Below, in pieces: positions 1 through 13,200 of a stretch of 64,000 bases of DNA. The notes under the pieces are model-generated. The model was not told where the DNA came from. It made no database searches and worked only from the letters and a program-made list of their open reading frames with translations. Position 1 is the stretch's first letter; every line of letters starts with the position of its first letter. The translations under genes were made by a program, and so were the position numbers. This stretch comes from Epiperipatus broadwayi (taxonomy: Eukaryota; Onychophora; Udeonychophora; Euonychophora; Peripatidae): contig JAQFVV010006306.1 in NCBI GenBank assembly GCA_028023455.1, forward strand, positions 1,947,001 through 2,011,000, written 5' to 3'.

Positions 1-272
1 GGCTGCTGGAGGGTTGCATTAGATCTTAAGATCTAGGTGCAGTGCTCTCAGATCCAAGGCTCCTCACTGATGAAAACCACAAGGTAGAAACTAGTCTGGG
101 GATATTGGAGGAGTAGGCATTAGATAGGGATTTTATGCACAAGCCTTCTGGCATCCATTGATTACTCTTGCTTACACTGAGTGGCACTATAGTATGGAGA
201 GTTTTGCCTGTTTTAATAACAGTTATGAGCAAGCATAATAAATGGTGATCATGTGATGTTTAATGGTTTAAT
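1..272 (+). repeat. Family A hammerhead repeat, 5' end cut by window edge
   Basis: Begins with GGCTGCTGGAGGGTTGCATT, shared with the copies near 3430, 18320 and 60600. It continues through the ribozyme at 52-110, then the shared segments TTTTATGCACAAGCCTTCTG and GAGAGTTTTGCCTG, and ends near GATCATGTGATGTTTAATGG. It lies in the eIF4A3 intron upstream of the first visible exon, in sense orientation. Confidence 0.85.
52..110 (+). ncRNA. Type I hammerhead ribozyme (family A)
   Basis: Stem I inner arm TCCTCA (61-66) pairs with TGGGGA after the cleavage site; the outer arm TCCAA pairs with TTGGA. The core boxes CTGATGA (67-73) and GAAA (87-90) are intact. Stem II can form ACC/GGT. Stem III is 2 bp (AC/GT) with a TA loop. 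Predicted cleavage is after GTC, between 96 and 97. Confidence 0.8.
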
Positions 273-1208
273 CTCTTCCCCTTCTATTATAGGCTGGGGG
301 ATTTCTGAATAGGGTGACTTAAACATATATTTTTGCTAAGTTAAAACTATCAGCAAATTCTTTAGCAGTAACTCTCATTATTGACTGCATTGCCTCATGC
401 AATGATCACAACGAGAAATTGCCAATCTCCTACTTCAGTCTCTATCACTGCGTTCCCAGCTTAATTAAAAGCTTGTGATTAAAAAAAATGTCTATGATTA
501 GATAGTTGTGTGTGGAACTAAAGGGTAGAAATATGATTGTATAGATACAATTTCATTATCATAAGTAGTAAAGGGAAATGATTGTTGGCATCAAAAGCTC
601 TGATTACCAGGCCTTTTTTTTTTTTACTGGCTTAAGTGACTGAAGACAGTTAGGTGGAAGAGTATAGGGAGAATACAGAAAGGATTCTTAGTATCCGAAT
701 AGCACCTAATTTTTGATGAACCAATATTTTATTGAACTGGGCAGTGTATTGGCAATTAATTCTTAGATTATTCCACTATATGCCATCAAGAGACCAATCA
801 TTAACTTGTCACTATAATAGTTCTTGAAAGAGTGTAGTATATATTGTACGAGTATAAATCGATCGTAGATGATTGTGTAGGATAACTTTGAATAAAAAAC
901 AGTAATACTTCATCACATCATTCTATTTTTGTGATGGGCTATAAGATTTTTTCTTTCTGTTGTTGCTTGTAAATCTATATTGTTGTTTGTTTAATAACTG
1001 TAGTAGTAGATTAAAATTTTTATTAATTTATGGTTCTTAAAGAAAATATAGCACCCAGTTTTAAATAAATGGTAATATAGTACCCATTTCCATAATTTAG
1101 GTGTGTTAAGCAATCCTTTCCTACCATATGCGCGTTTTTGTGACAAGCTTCAAAGTTTGTTAGAAATATAATTATCTCTTCAATAATTTTAGTAATATTT
1201 AATTCTAG
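273..1208. other. Intron remainder, nothing recognised
   Basis: AT-rich intronic sequence up to the first visible exon, with a short T-run near 615. No coding or repeat family match to the rest of the window was noticed. Confidence 0.5.
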
Positions 1209-1281
1209 GTTTTGAAAAACCATCTGCTATTCAACAGAGAGCTATTAAGCCTATTGTCAAAGGCCGAGATGTTATTGCCCA
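1209..1281 (+). CDS. EIF4A3: eIF4A3 exon with the Q motif
   Basis: Preceded by a TTCTAG acceptor and followed by a GTAAGT donor. It completes a split Gly codon and encodes [13 protein letters not shown] through RDVIAQ, the adenine-sensing Q motif. The next intron is only 72 bp. Confidence 0.95.
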
Positions 1282-4200
1282 GTAAGTGATTTTTTTTTTT
1301 ACTTGAATGTAAAATGCTTTTGTTTTGCTTATAAATTCTTATTACAATTTCAGAGCTCAGTCTGGTACTGGAAAAACAGCGACATTTTCGATTGCTATTT
1401 TGCAATCTCTTGATATACAAATCCGCGAAACTCAGGCTCTCGTTTTATCTCCAACTAGAGAGTTAGCTGTTCAAATTCAAAAGGTAAGATTTTTAATATA
1501 CTTATTGAAAAATTGATTTCTTGTTGTTTTTAATTATTAGTATGTAGAAGTTAAAATTGCTAGAAAAAACATCTAGCAATTTTTGTACCATTTATTTTCC
1601 AATTTTTATGAAAGCCAAAATAAATGCTTTTTATTCATTGATTTTTGTAATTGTATAAAAAAAGCCAATTTCATTACTTTTCCCCTAAAAAATGCACAAT
1701 AAATTTTGTCACCATGCTGAAATTTTCATTTAACTTGTAGATCAGTACATATGGCGGAAGCCCCCCCCCCTCCATCCTCTATTTTATTTATATACATTTT
1801 AGACAATATATTTCTCTTGGGGGGGGGGGGGTATATATATGCAATATAAATTTTCTGTTGGTCATTTTTTCTGTTTATATGTTTGTTTACATTAAAATGT
1901 AATTTACATATGAATATAGTCAATATGGCGCTTCATTAGTAATATAAATTTAAACGCAAAAGTTCATTGCATAGCAGAAAGTCGTAAAAATGATTGGTAA
2001 CTTAAAACTGTTAGGAAAGACGATATAAAAATTTGCAGTTTATGATCATTTTAGATATTTTTGGATGAATTGAAAGTAGTGTTTGTATTTGAAAAATGAT
2101 ATAATCCAATTAAATCCATTGATAATATTTATATGATGACAAAAACTATCAACTTCTGAAATCAACTCGTGACTTGTTGTCATGATCTTTGCTTTCTTTA
2201 TATGTAGTTGTAATTTCATCCTTTTCACTCTGTTTTTTTATCTTTTTTAATAAAAATCTTTGATTTATTTTCATCTGTATATCGGAATTTCATCAGCATA
2301 TTACTAACATTGTTGATGTTTAATCAGTCGATTCCCAATCTAAGTTTGTTTTTGTGCCGTCTGATTTTGTTTATTACATATTAGATACACTAATTGAAAA
2401 AAATAAATTTTATGTAGTCCTGTCATTAAATTTCTAATAAAATGAATTGTTCCAGTGAACCCAATTTCTTAGAAATTTTTATAATTTAACATAATCATCC
2501 AAATTAAAGAATATTAGAACAAAAAACATATAAACTTTCGGATCGTTGATCTTTTCTATTAAAAAAAAAATAATAATAAATAGATTTTCTTTAGTATGTG
2601 TTTTTTTTTTGTTTTTTAAATCGTGAAATTTGTTCTGGAAAATTAAACAAAAAAAAAAAAAAACATGTTGTTTATGTTATTATTCACAACCTTTACTGTT
2701 GAAAAGCTGAAAATTTCAATATTAATTTTTGTCGCAAATATAAATCCGTAGTTTTAGAAATTTCTTATCTGTAGTCGTGATCTAAAAAAAAAACAGATAA
2801 TGATGGTGTTTATAATTTTTTCTTTTTTTAACCGTGACTGCTCAGATATTTTGTTTAATTGCTCAGTTTCATAAATAGCAAATATATGCTCTTGAGACTA
2901 ATTAATATAAACAAAACTAAAACTCATCAATTGTATTTACCATGTAAAATAGTTCTTTTTAGAATTGTCATCTTTTATTGAATGTAAAAACTAAAATAAA
3001 GTTTTAAGTTTCTTAACGATAATTGATCATCGTCCAACAATTAGTATTTGAAAATAATTATAACTTGCAGGCTAAATTTACTGCATTGATTAAACGGCTA
3101 TTAAGATATGTTATAAACTAATTCTGGAAAGTTGCTGAGAAAAGCATGAAAAGACATCTAAAAGTATTGATTAGACCATCAAACATCACATGATCACCAT
3201 TCTGTATGCGTACCCAAGCTGTTATCACAGAGGCTAAACTCTCCATATAGAGTGCCACTCACTGCAAGCCAGAGTCAAGGGATGCAGAAAGGTTTGTGCA
3301 TAAAATCCCTTAGTGCCTACTCATCCAATATCCCCAGATCAGTTTCTAGCTTATGGCTTTCATCAGTGAGGAGCCTTGGATCTGAGAGTACTGCACCTAG
3401 ACTTTAGGATCTAATGCAACCCTCCAGCAGCCACCTTTAATTTTTTTTAACTATAAAACTTTGATTCCAAAATGAAACATAGTAATGTTTTTAATTCAAG
3501 CTCATTTGCTTGTATAGTGATCTGAATTCAGTTCAGCATCTATACATTTTGGTGTTTTTGGTTCTTTAATATTCATATTAATCCTATTGGGCAGGATCGG
3601 TATTAAACCACTAAGTATCACATGATCTCCATTCCCTATGCTTACACAAGCTGTTATCATAGAGGCAAAGCTCTATACAGTAATGCCTCTCATTGCAAGC
3701 CAGAGTAATCAGTGGATGCAGAAAGGTTTGTGCATAAAATCCCTATCTAGTGCCTACTCATCCAATATCCCCAGATTGATGAAAGCCGCAAGTTATAAAC
3801 TAATCTGCATATTGAGTAGGCACTAGATAGAGATTTTATGCACAAACCTTTCTGCATCCATTGATTACTCTTGCTTTCACTGAGTGATGCTACTGTATGG
3901 AAAGTTTTGCCTGTGATAACAGCTTGTGTAAGGATGGGGAATGGTGATCAAGTGATATTTAATGGTTTAATACCAATCCTGCCCAATACAAATGAATGAG
4001 CTTGAATTGAAAACATCATTAGGACTCAAAGCTTTATAATTAACAAAAAAAATAAAAAGTGATTTCTGGAGGATTGCATTAGATTCTGAAGTCGTGCAGG
4101 GCTCTCAGATTCAAAGCTCCTCATTGATGAAAGTTACAAGCTAGAAACTAGTCAGGGGATATTGGTTGAGTAGTCCTTTGATAAGGCTTTTATGCACAAA

Positions 4201-7200
4201 TCTTTCTGCATCCATTGATTACTCTGGCTTGCACTGGAAGTTGTGAAAGTAGTTTTAGATTACTTAGAAAAGATACAAAGAGTAGTAGGAAGCCATGCAT
4301 TAGATGCAGATGTATGGACAGCAAAGGAGGCAATTCAAGGAGAAATTGCATAGTCATGTTTTTATGTGAGAAATGCAAAAAAGGAAAATGTTCAGTTTAT
4401 TGCAATTTAAGTAAAGTAAGGGAATAGCTAAAAAGACCAGCGGCAAAATGGGGGAGAAAAGTAGTATGATATGCAGAAGATTTGGATAAAGATTATGTTA
4501 GTATACTTGTACAAAAAGTGGGTTGATTGTGTTAGAATTGTTGAAGGTTATACTGATAAGGAATGGGATAGAAGAATAGATGCATTTATATAAAATAGGG
4601 AGTTGGGGAGATGGAGAACTAGTATGGAGAGTAAAAAAGTTTAAATGTACATAGAAGTAAAACGGATTATTGGGTTGAGTTAATTTATGGTTAATAAGGA
4701 AAGTAGTTTACTATTTAAGGCTCGAACGGGATCATTAGCAACAAAGGAATATACACTTAAATGGAGAAATATGGGTGAGATTTAGTCTGCAAGTTACGTA
4801 AGGAAGGCATTGAAAATATTCGGAGTCTGCTAATTGAATGTAAATGCTTACAAACAGAAAGAATACAAGTAATGAAGTTGTGGAAGAGTAAATATAAACA
4901 AAGTGATTATACAGAAAGTGGGTTCTTGGTTTTTATGTTGGGTTTGGAAAAAGATAAGGGTGATTTAGATATAAAAACCATAGAGCGGACAAAGATGATG
5001 TTGTGGAAATGGAATGGAGTAATATAGAGAAAGAATATAAAACTTAAAAGTTAGGAATCAAATGGAAAGATAAGGTGGCTAACAAGCTTTTCTGGGCATT
5101 GCGGCTGAGAGATTCCTGACTTCAATAAAGATGCCATAGCACATAACATGCCCTTTGTGAACATTGATTAGAACAGTGACACTGAAGGAAAATAGGAAAA
5201 AAATTTGTAGTGATAGTGAAGAGTTGAGTATAACAATAAAAAAAAAACAAATGACTGACATCTTACATTTCACTTGATATTTATTTATTTATTTTTATTA
5301 CATTCAATTCCATCACACATTATCAAAACATAAGTTCAAAGACAGATGAAAAAAATAATTGATCCTCAAGGTATGCATTTCGTGTTGAACCAGCACTCAT
5401 CAGTTGGCCCAGATCACAATGTCTTACACATATCATTATGTAGATAGCAAACTGCTATAGTTTAATTGACAGGTTTCAAAGTTTGGGTTTTTTTCTAGAA
5501 ATAATCTCTATATGAAGTTGAATTGTAACATGCTATAAGGATTGCTTGACAAAAATAAATGTTGCTGATGTATCTACGGTGTGAGAAGTTGGGCTGATGG
5601 TTGGTTGTAATAGGATTGCAAACGTAATGTAACTCATTGGAAGCTTCAGTTACATATAATCTGAGTTATTTACTTATTATTTACATAAAAATGTATCTAT
5701 AAATAATCAGATTCCGTCTTGTTTGTTTCTGTTTAACATTCCCAGGTGTTAAAATATGGTGATCATGTAATGATTATTTGGTTCATTTCCAGTTGATTTG
5801 TAATTTATGTATTCATTTTAGAAAACTTTTGAATTTTAGTTTTATTTTTCATCAAAAGTTAGAACATCATAAAAAGTATCATTGACACGAATGATTTGTA
5901 GCTTTTGATTTTAAAACTAGTATTTTTACTGTCAGTCGTTTTAAAATCAACTTCATTGTGGTTTTTGATGCAATTTCACAAAACAAATGACTTTTTTTCC
6001 ACTTTAATTATAATTAGTCATTATTAATAATTGATAATTTGCCAGTTATAACATTAATTATTTCTTTTTTCTTTTAAAGTTTAAAAGTATAATAGATTAA
6101 TAAATAATTCTAAGGGAGTAATAAGTAAAGAGGATAAAAGCAGTGTTGTGTATTCTATTAGATGCCCACAGATAGATTGTAGTGTAATATATATTGGGGA
6201 AACTAAGACAAATATTAAATATCACCTTCAACAACATAAATATACATATATTAGAGCAAGGGAAGATGATACAGTTTATTCGGCTTTTTATGTTCACCAA
6301 AATAGTACAGGCCATATATGTAGTCCAGAGGATTTTGCAATATTAATACACGAAACACACGATAAAAGACGCAAGATTAAAGAATCATATACAAAATTCA
6401 TCTTGTGCTATGAATGCAAAATTAACCAGTTTTCCGATTAGTTGTTCCTGGCTAATGCAATGAAATTTTGAATTTATCGCTTAGGAGAAAATAGGAGTTT
6501 TTTTGCTGCCTTGATAAGGACTCGTAGGAGTTGAAAGCGCTTTGCAATAGTTATTTTATTTATATTAATGATTCTCTGTTTTAGCAATTGACTAATTGTT
6601 ATATTGTATTTTTTTCGATAAAGAAAAGAAAGCAACATATTCAAAACTTTTATTTAAAAATGTTTTAAAAGTTTTTGTTTTTTTTATTTATTTATTATTT
6701 TAATTTCAAAAGATATAATTTATAGACATATAATAAAAAAAATACATATTTTTTACTAAATATATTGAAAAATTAAATTTGAGTGTCTATTTTCAGATGC
6801 ACTAAAAACTTACTTTTAGAGGGCATTATTTGGGGGGGAGTCAACAGTTTAACATAAGTAATGTCTCTATACTCAACCAATTACAAACTATATATTTAGC
6901 AGTGCTTATAAAATTATTATAGAGCGTAATGATAAAGAATTAATAATCACAAACGTAAAAATAATTATTTTTTAAATCGGAAACTTTTACTAAATAATGT
7001 TTGGAATTAATTGGTTGCATACTTCTATTTTTATTTATACAGTTATTTTTTTCTCTCTCTATTATATGTCATGGTTTTATATCAAAACTTGAATTCTCTT
7101 AGGTTATTCTTGCTTTGGGAGATTATATGAATGTCCAATGTCATGCCTGTATTGGTGGTACAAATTTGGGTGAAGACATTCGCAAACTTGATTATGGGCA

Positions 7201-10200
7201 GCATGTGGTATCCGGGACACCTGGAAGAGTTTTTGGTATGTATTAGAAAATAAGTGAAAATCTATTTCTGATGTTTTTTTGTTTTGTAATTTTGAGATTT
7301 GTTATGTAGATATGATTCGGAGAAGAAATCTAAGGACCAGATCAATTAAAATGCTGGTTTTAGATGAAGCTGATGAGATGCTAAATAAAGGTAATTATTT
7401 TGTTTCAAATTATTAGCTCTATTTTGATGTTTATATAAAATTAAAGCATAAATGAAAAAGTGATAGCTATTTAAAAATATTAATTTGAATTATTTCACTA
7501 GATCTACTTTTACTAAATTTTTTACTTTATTAATTTTAATCCTTAAATATACTTAAAGATTTGCAGTATTTTTTTATGTATTGATAAGTAAAAAAATTTA
7601 GATTCGGCACTTTCATGTAAAAAAAAAAGAAAAATTGAATTTGGTACATTCGTAAATCGTTAAAAATAATTTTATCTGCTAGACATAAAACCTTCAGTAA
7701 ACTTATCAAACATCTGATTTTTAATTTGTACAGAACTTCTTGTTTTTTATCTTAATGAATATTACAAGTGAAAGAAATTTACCTTTAAAGAATTTGTTTC
7801 TAAAAAGTACTACTTTTTATTATTTTAATGTTCTTCACTTTTTCAAAGTTCAAAACATTTTAATTATAAAAAAAAAAAAAGAAATTGCAGAGTACCGAAG
7901 TCAGTGTGTATATATTGTAACGGAACGAACTTTTCCTGGTATGTAAATAGGTTGGTGAGGTCATCACAATGAATAACGGAGTATATCTTTGTTTTTTGTA
8001 CCTATACATACCACACGCAATGATTTCATTGCTATTAGAGGAAAGATTAAGACCCAAACTAAATATTAACTATATACCTAATCTCATCCATGTCATATTT
8101 CATTTTCGTTATCCTGAGTTTTGAACCCATGGAGACTCTGCATGATTATCTAATTCAGGTTATATTAGTATCACTTGAAATATAGATAGGTCAAATGTGT
8201 GTATGTGTTTAATAATAAGTGTGGATGTGAAATTATATGTAAATAAATAAAATATTCACAAATATGTGAGTAGATATAAATTGAAAGTTGACTACAGAAA
8301 AACGTAGCAAGAATTTTAATTTAACATTTGAATAAATTTAATAATCATATTTATAGTGATTAATATTTTTTTTAACAAAGAAAGTTTAAAACAAAATCAT
8401 AGAATATTTGATTAGACGTTTATGGTTATTCTTTGTTTTAAATTGGTTCCAAATATTATCCCAAATCCTGATCCCATAAAGAATAGCCACTCAATGTCCC
8501 TATTAACATAAATAAAATTTGTACTATGTGTTGGATTACTATAAACATCTTTACTTCCTAAAATTTTTACTTGAAACTCTTAATCCATTTATTTTGACTA
8601 ACTTGGTAGCTTAGATTCCTATCTATCATCGTGGTGATTTGGGATTCCCTTGTTTTGTCCAATATTCATGTTATAGATGAGAAAGACCATTTATGACAGA
8701 GATAGTTAATCAAATATATTGAAAACATTTATTAATATGAACAAACAAAGAAAAATATATTGGTTGCAAGTATATAAATGTTTGGACTAAATACTTAGGT
8801 AAGACTTATCTTTCCCTTTTGAATGATGATCGGTTAGTATGCAATCAAGCACTTATAAATTATTATTTTATTTGGCTTATGTTAAAGGTAAAAATATTTC
8901 TTCATTATATTACATATCGACATTGATATTACCCCTTTTTATCCCTATATTAAAGTAAAAAAATTATTACATCAAATATACAAATAAATAAAGTGAGTGA
9001 CTTCAAACTTTAACTTAGTTTTGAAGCTCATAAGGAAAAGTGTCCTAGTGAATCATTCCAGTAATTCATCTTAATCCATTTCCAAGTATAAATGGTGACC
9101 AGGTAAATTATCTTTGATAGTCTTGGCATTTCTGCTTTGAAGCGGAGAGTTATAGGATCCATTATTTACGAATCGACATGATGTTCCATAGTGCAGGTGT
9201 GAAGTGATAGGTCAATTCCATCCCGATCCTGATAAGTTATAACTCCATGGACGTGTTTCTTTCCCTGATATTGCTTTTGCACTTAGCAATGCATATTTGA
9301 TTTTATCATTATTTATATTTTGCTTTAATGATTTGGTTTGAGTGAAATAATGTCAATATTTCTTATATTATTGTATATCCTTGAATCTATATGATGCGAT
9401 CTATAACTGAGAATTACTGATATTTTGGTAGTTCGAATACTTAGAATTTACTTGCGAAGATTTTAGTTTCGAATTCCTTATTCTGTTAACTTTAATTCTC
9501 TACGTTCATTCTCGCTTTTTCGGATATTCAAATATTTATTTTTTTATAGTATGTCCACTCAAAATTGATTGATGTTTTTCTTTAAATTTTATATTTAAAT
9601 CTTTTACATATAAAAATTTGTAGTTTCCTTAGCAGATAAGAAATTTATCTCCTTTGAGAAGAACCTTATTGTTCAACTAAAAGCGAGTTTTGATCATCAT
9701 TTCAATCCATTGTTGATGTCATTTTTAGTGAATATTAATCGAAGTAATTTGTTAATAACAATAAAAATTTTATTTGATTTTTTTTTTTACTTTAATATTA
9801 GTTTTTGTTTCTTGATTACATTCATTTTATCCGATCTTGTTTACCATGCATTGTTATATTGTGTTTGAGTCATAACACATTTGTCAGTGATAATTGTTAA
9901 AGGTTAGTTATCGGGTCTGTCTGATAATTTAATTTAAATATTTATTTATAATATAATTAAGATGAGATTTAAAATGTGTGTTGTAATTAATGTTGTCAAT
10001 TTTATTGCTGTAATATTTACTAATTTAATAATTAATAAATAATGCTAGTAGCATAGGTTTTGGATTTGGATTGGGTCACATGATGTGTAATAGGTATTGG
10101 AAGGTTGTTAGAATACCCGTAACAATATGTTTTCTTAATCAATCAGTAAATTATAATTAAATGAAAACCTTCCCAAGATTCCATTTTTAAAATTTATTAT

Positions 10201-13200
10201 GCGACAAGAACGAAAATCGATTGAGTGATGATTATATTAAATTAAGTTTTATAATAACAAGTTGTCTATTATTTCGATTTAACTATAATTTATCGATTGA
10301 TTAAGAGTTTATAATGGTGATGTAATTCACTGGAAAATGATTATAACAAATGAAATATATATAGATGGAGGCAACTTAATCATAAAATTAATAACAAAAA
10401 AAGGATCATTCTATTTGTAAAAGTTATAAGTAAAGTTATCATTCTGCAAGATTGTAAGTGGCATATAGTTTCTAATAAGGAAATTTTAGTTAATTTTGAA
10501 AATTGAACGTATAATAATTATTAAAGGTAATTAATATTAAAAAATATATACTTCATGATTTGAGATGCGATTGATTCCAAAAAATATTAGAATTTAATGC
10601 CAGTAAAACCGGGATCCATTGGTTTTCAGGAGGAGAATAAAAATAATACATAAAGAAAAACTATTAAAAATTAAAGATACAATCCATATCACTTTTTTTT
10701 TTCATCGATAATAGTCTATATATATTTAAATAATAAACTTATTTATGCCTTTATTAGCTTAACAGTTTTGATTAGTTTTATAAAATATATAATATTCAAT
10801 CTTTAACATCATGGAAACTTAAATTTACTGTGAAAATTGTTTCTTTAATCAAACGTAATATTTACTAAGGCAATGTGGTTAAGACCTGTAGAGGTCCCTA
10901 CCTTTGCATTTTTAACCGCACATGCTTTTGGTTTATTGCCTTAGTAAATATTACTTACGTAATCAATGTGCGTTAAATAAATTTATAATTTAACCAAACA
11001 TGTAAATTATTCAATGTACCACATGTATTAAAGCGACAAATTAATAAAATAATATTACAATAATTTTTGGATCACTTACTGTAATAATATGTAGGTTTAT
11101 TACTATATACATTTAGAGTAAAAAAAGTTTTAATTTATTAATGGCAGTTGTCTGATATTTATTATTACGAGACACTACTGTATAAATATTTTTATAGCAA
11201 AAATACATACATATTTATTTATTAGGGGCAGGGGATACAGCTAATATAAAATATTTCAGTACACTGAATACTTTTTATTTACTTTTGAACTATTTGGGGG
11301 AAGGAGGGGTAATTTAAACATAGATTCACAAATTTATATTTAATCCATTCGTAATTAAATCGTGCATCATTTCAAAGAAGAAAATTTTTTTTAATTAAAG
11401 CTATTTGTATGAATAACATTATTAGTAGTAGCGTTAAAATAGAAATGGGACAAAACTAGAAATCCTTAAGAATGCTTATTATGAATATGAATTTGCATAT
11501 TTTAGAATTTAAATCCATATAGAGAAGACACTATGTATGAATATAAATTATCTGCCCTAAGTTGTAATGAAACTTTTTTTTTTTGTATAAGTCCTGCTAA
11601 TTGATTATTTTTTTCATTTGTTTTGTTATTTATAATTTTAAAATAGTAAAAATATTAAATAAATTTTGGATTTATTTTATATCATAACTTTTTTTTTTTC
11701 TTCAGGTTTTAAAGAACAGATTTATGATGTATATAGATATCTTCCACCTGCAACACAGGTTATTTTACTATCAGCTACGTTGCCTCATGAGATTTTGGAA
11801 ATGACCAGTAAATTTATGACCGATCCTATACGTATTCTTGTTAAACGGTAATAAATAATTAAATTTGCCCTTTTTTATTATTTAATTATTGTTTTTATTT
11901 TTTTTTAAAAAAAAAAATCTTATACTCAAAACAAAACTGCTGCTTGTGCAAGTTTCCTTAATTATTAATTATAAAATGAAAGTTTCTTAATCGAAAATTA
12001 ATAAATCTTAATACTTATTTTGAATTCGGAAATATTAGAAAAAAAAACTGGACGGATTAAATTTTGTATATTTTGAATAATGGCGGGAAAAAAGATACAG
12101 CTAATTTAAGAAATATTTAATTACGGAGTGTTTTTTGTTTACTGCTAAAATATTATGTGTAGTTGAGGGGTGGGGGGAGAAAGGACTAATTTAAATATAA
12201 TGTGTAAATAGTTATATGTTAGATCGTTTACGTTTGTCATTAGTTTTTCTTGTTTAATTTGTAAATTACTATGTAAATTTTTTTTTTATTCAACAAAAAA
12301 TAATGTAATGGATTATAATAATAGTGATTGAAAACAAAGGAATATAAAAGATGTTTTGGTTCTCTTAAATTTCAATAGATATATTTTTACTTTGAAATAT
12401 GCAACATATTGTGGTTTATGTTTGTGGTAAAAATGAACTGTTCATTAATAAAACATAATTAATGATAACTTTCTGAACAAATTTACATATTTAATCCATC
12501 ATGCGAACATGCTATCGTCAATCTTATGCATGTTTAAACATAAAGACCATCTATAATTGCGCCTTTGATAAACTGCATGCTACGATCAGATTCAATGGAA
12601 TGTTAGCGTTCTTTATGTCTGGTTCAAAAAATAAGGAATTTTTTTAAAAATGTTCTTGTACAGAAAAAGTTCACTATGTTCTGAGACATGTATGATTTTA
12701 TTTAGGACAACTCCGTTAATAACACATGCATTGTGGGAAATAAATGTGTTTATTTGTGATTAAAGACTGATTGAAACTTGCAGTTGCTATTGAAATTCTA
12801 GACCTTAGCAATATTAGATCTCGTACAGTGTCTGCAAAAATACTGAAAACATTACTTTTTAAACTAAATTGGAAAGTAATTATCATTGGAGATGTAATGT
12901 AATGGTTAGTATTGATGTTAGCCAAAATTGTCTGAGTTAACTTATAACCGCAGTGAGTATATAGTTGATGATTTAATAATATTGGATGTATAGAGCTGTA
13001 CACGTTATTGTAGGTGGATATGTTTTGATTTGGATGTAAAACAAAATTATTATGTTGAATTCATTAATAAAATAATTATCAATTAAAAATTATTATGAAC
13101 GATTTTAAAAAAAAGAAAAAGTAATCCTGGAAAGTTTTTCATTGAATGTTGATTATTAAAAGATTTTAAGCCATTTAAAGGGAACAACATTAAAGCAGAA

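Larger units (their letters stand above)
3175..4235. repeat. Family A compound: tandem monomer plus inverted arm (~1 kb palindrome)
   Basis: On the minus strand there is one full monomer (the ATCACATGAT motif recurs at 3185 and 3617, period about 432 bp). A partial second monomer runs to about 3780. From there the sequence turns round and reads the same family on the plus strand to 4235. The turn falls inside a degraded ribozyme core near 3770-3830. Matching arms include the ATTGGGCAGGAT and CTCATTTGCTTG segments. Confidence 0.8.

Noticed and set aside
1000-1208. An upstream eIF4A3 exon encoding the residues before GFEKPS
   Set aside because: No frame resembling the conserved LLRGIYAYG segment was found in 1-1208, so the preceding exon must lie outside the window.
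2265-2310. Possible hammerhead on the minus strand (CTGATGA followed by GATGAAAA)
   Set aside because: The segment between the boxes cannot form a stem II and no cleavage site follows a stem III. Same outcome for the similar stretch near 59930-59960.
12716-13003. 95-residue minus-strand open frame
   Set aside because: Intronic, no recognisable domain, composition of chance translation in AT-rich DNA.
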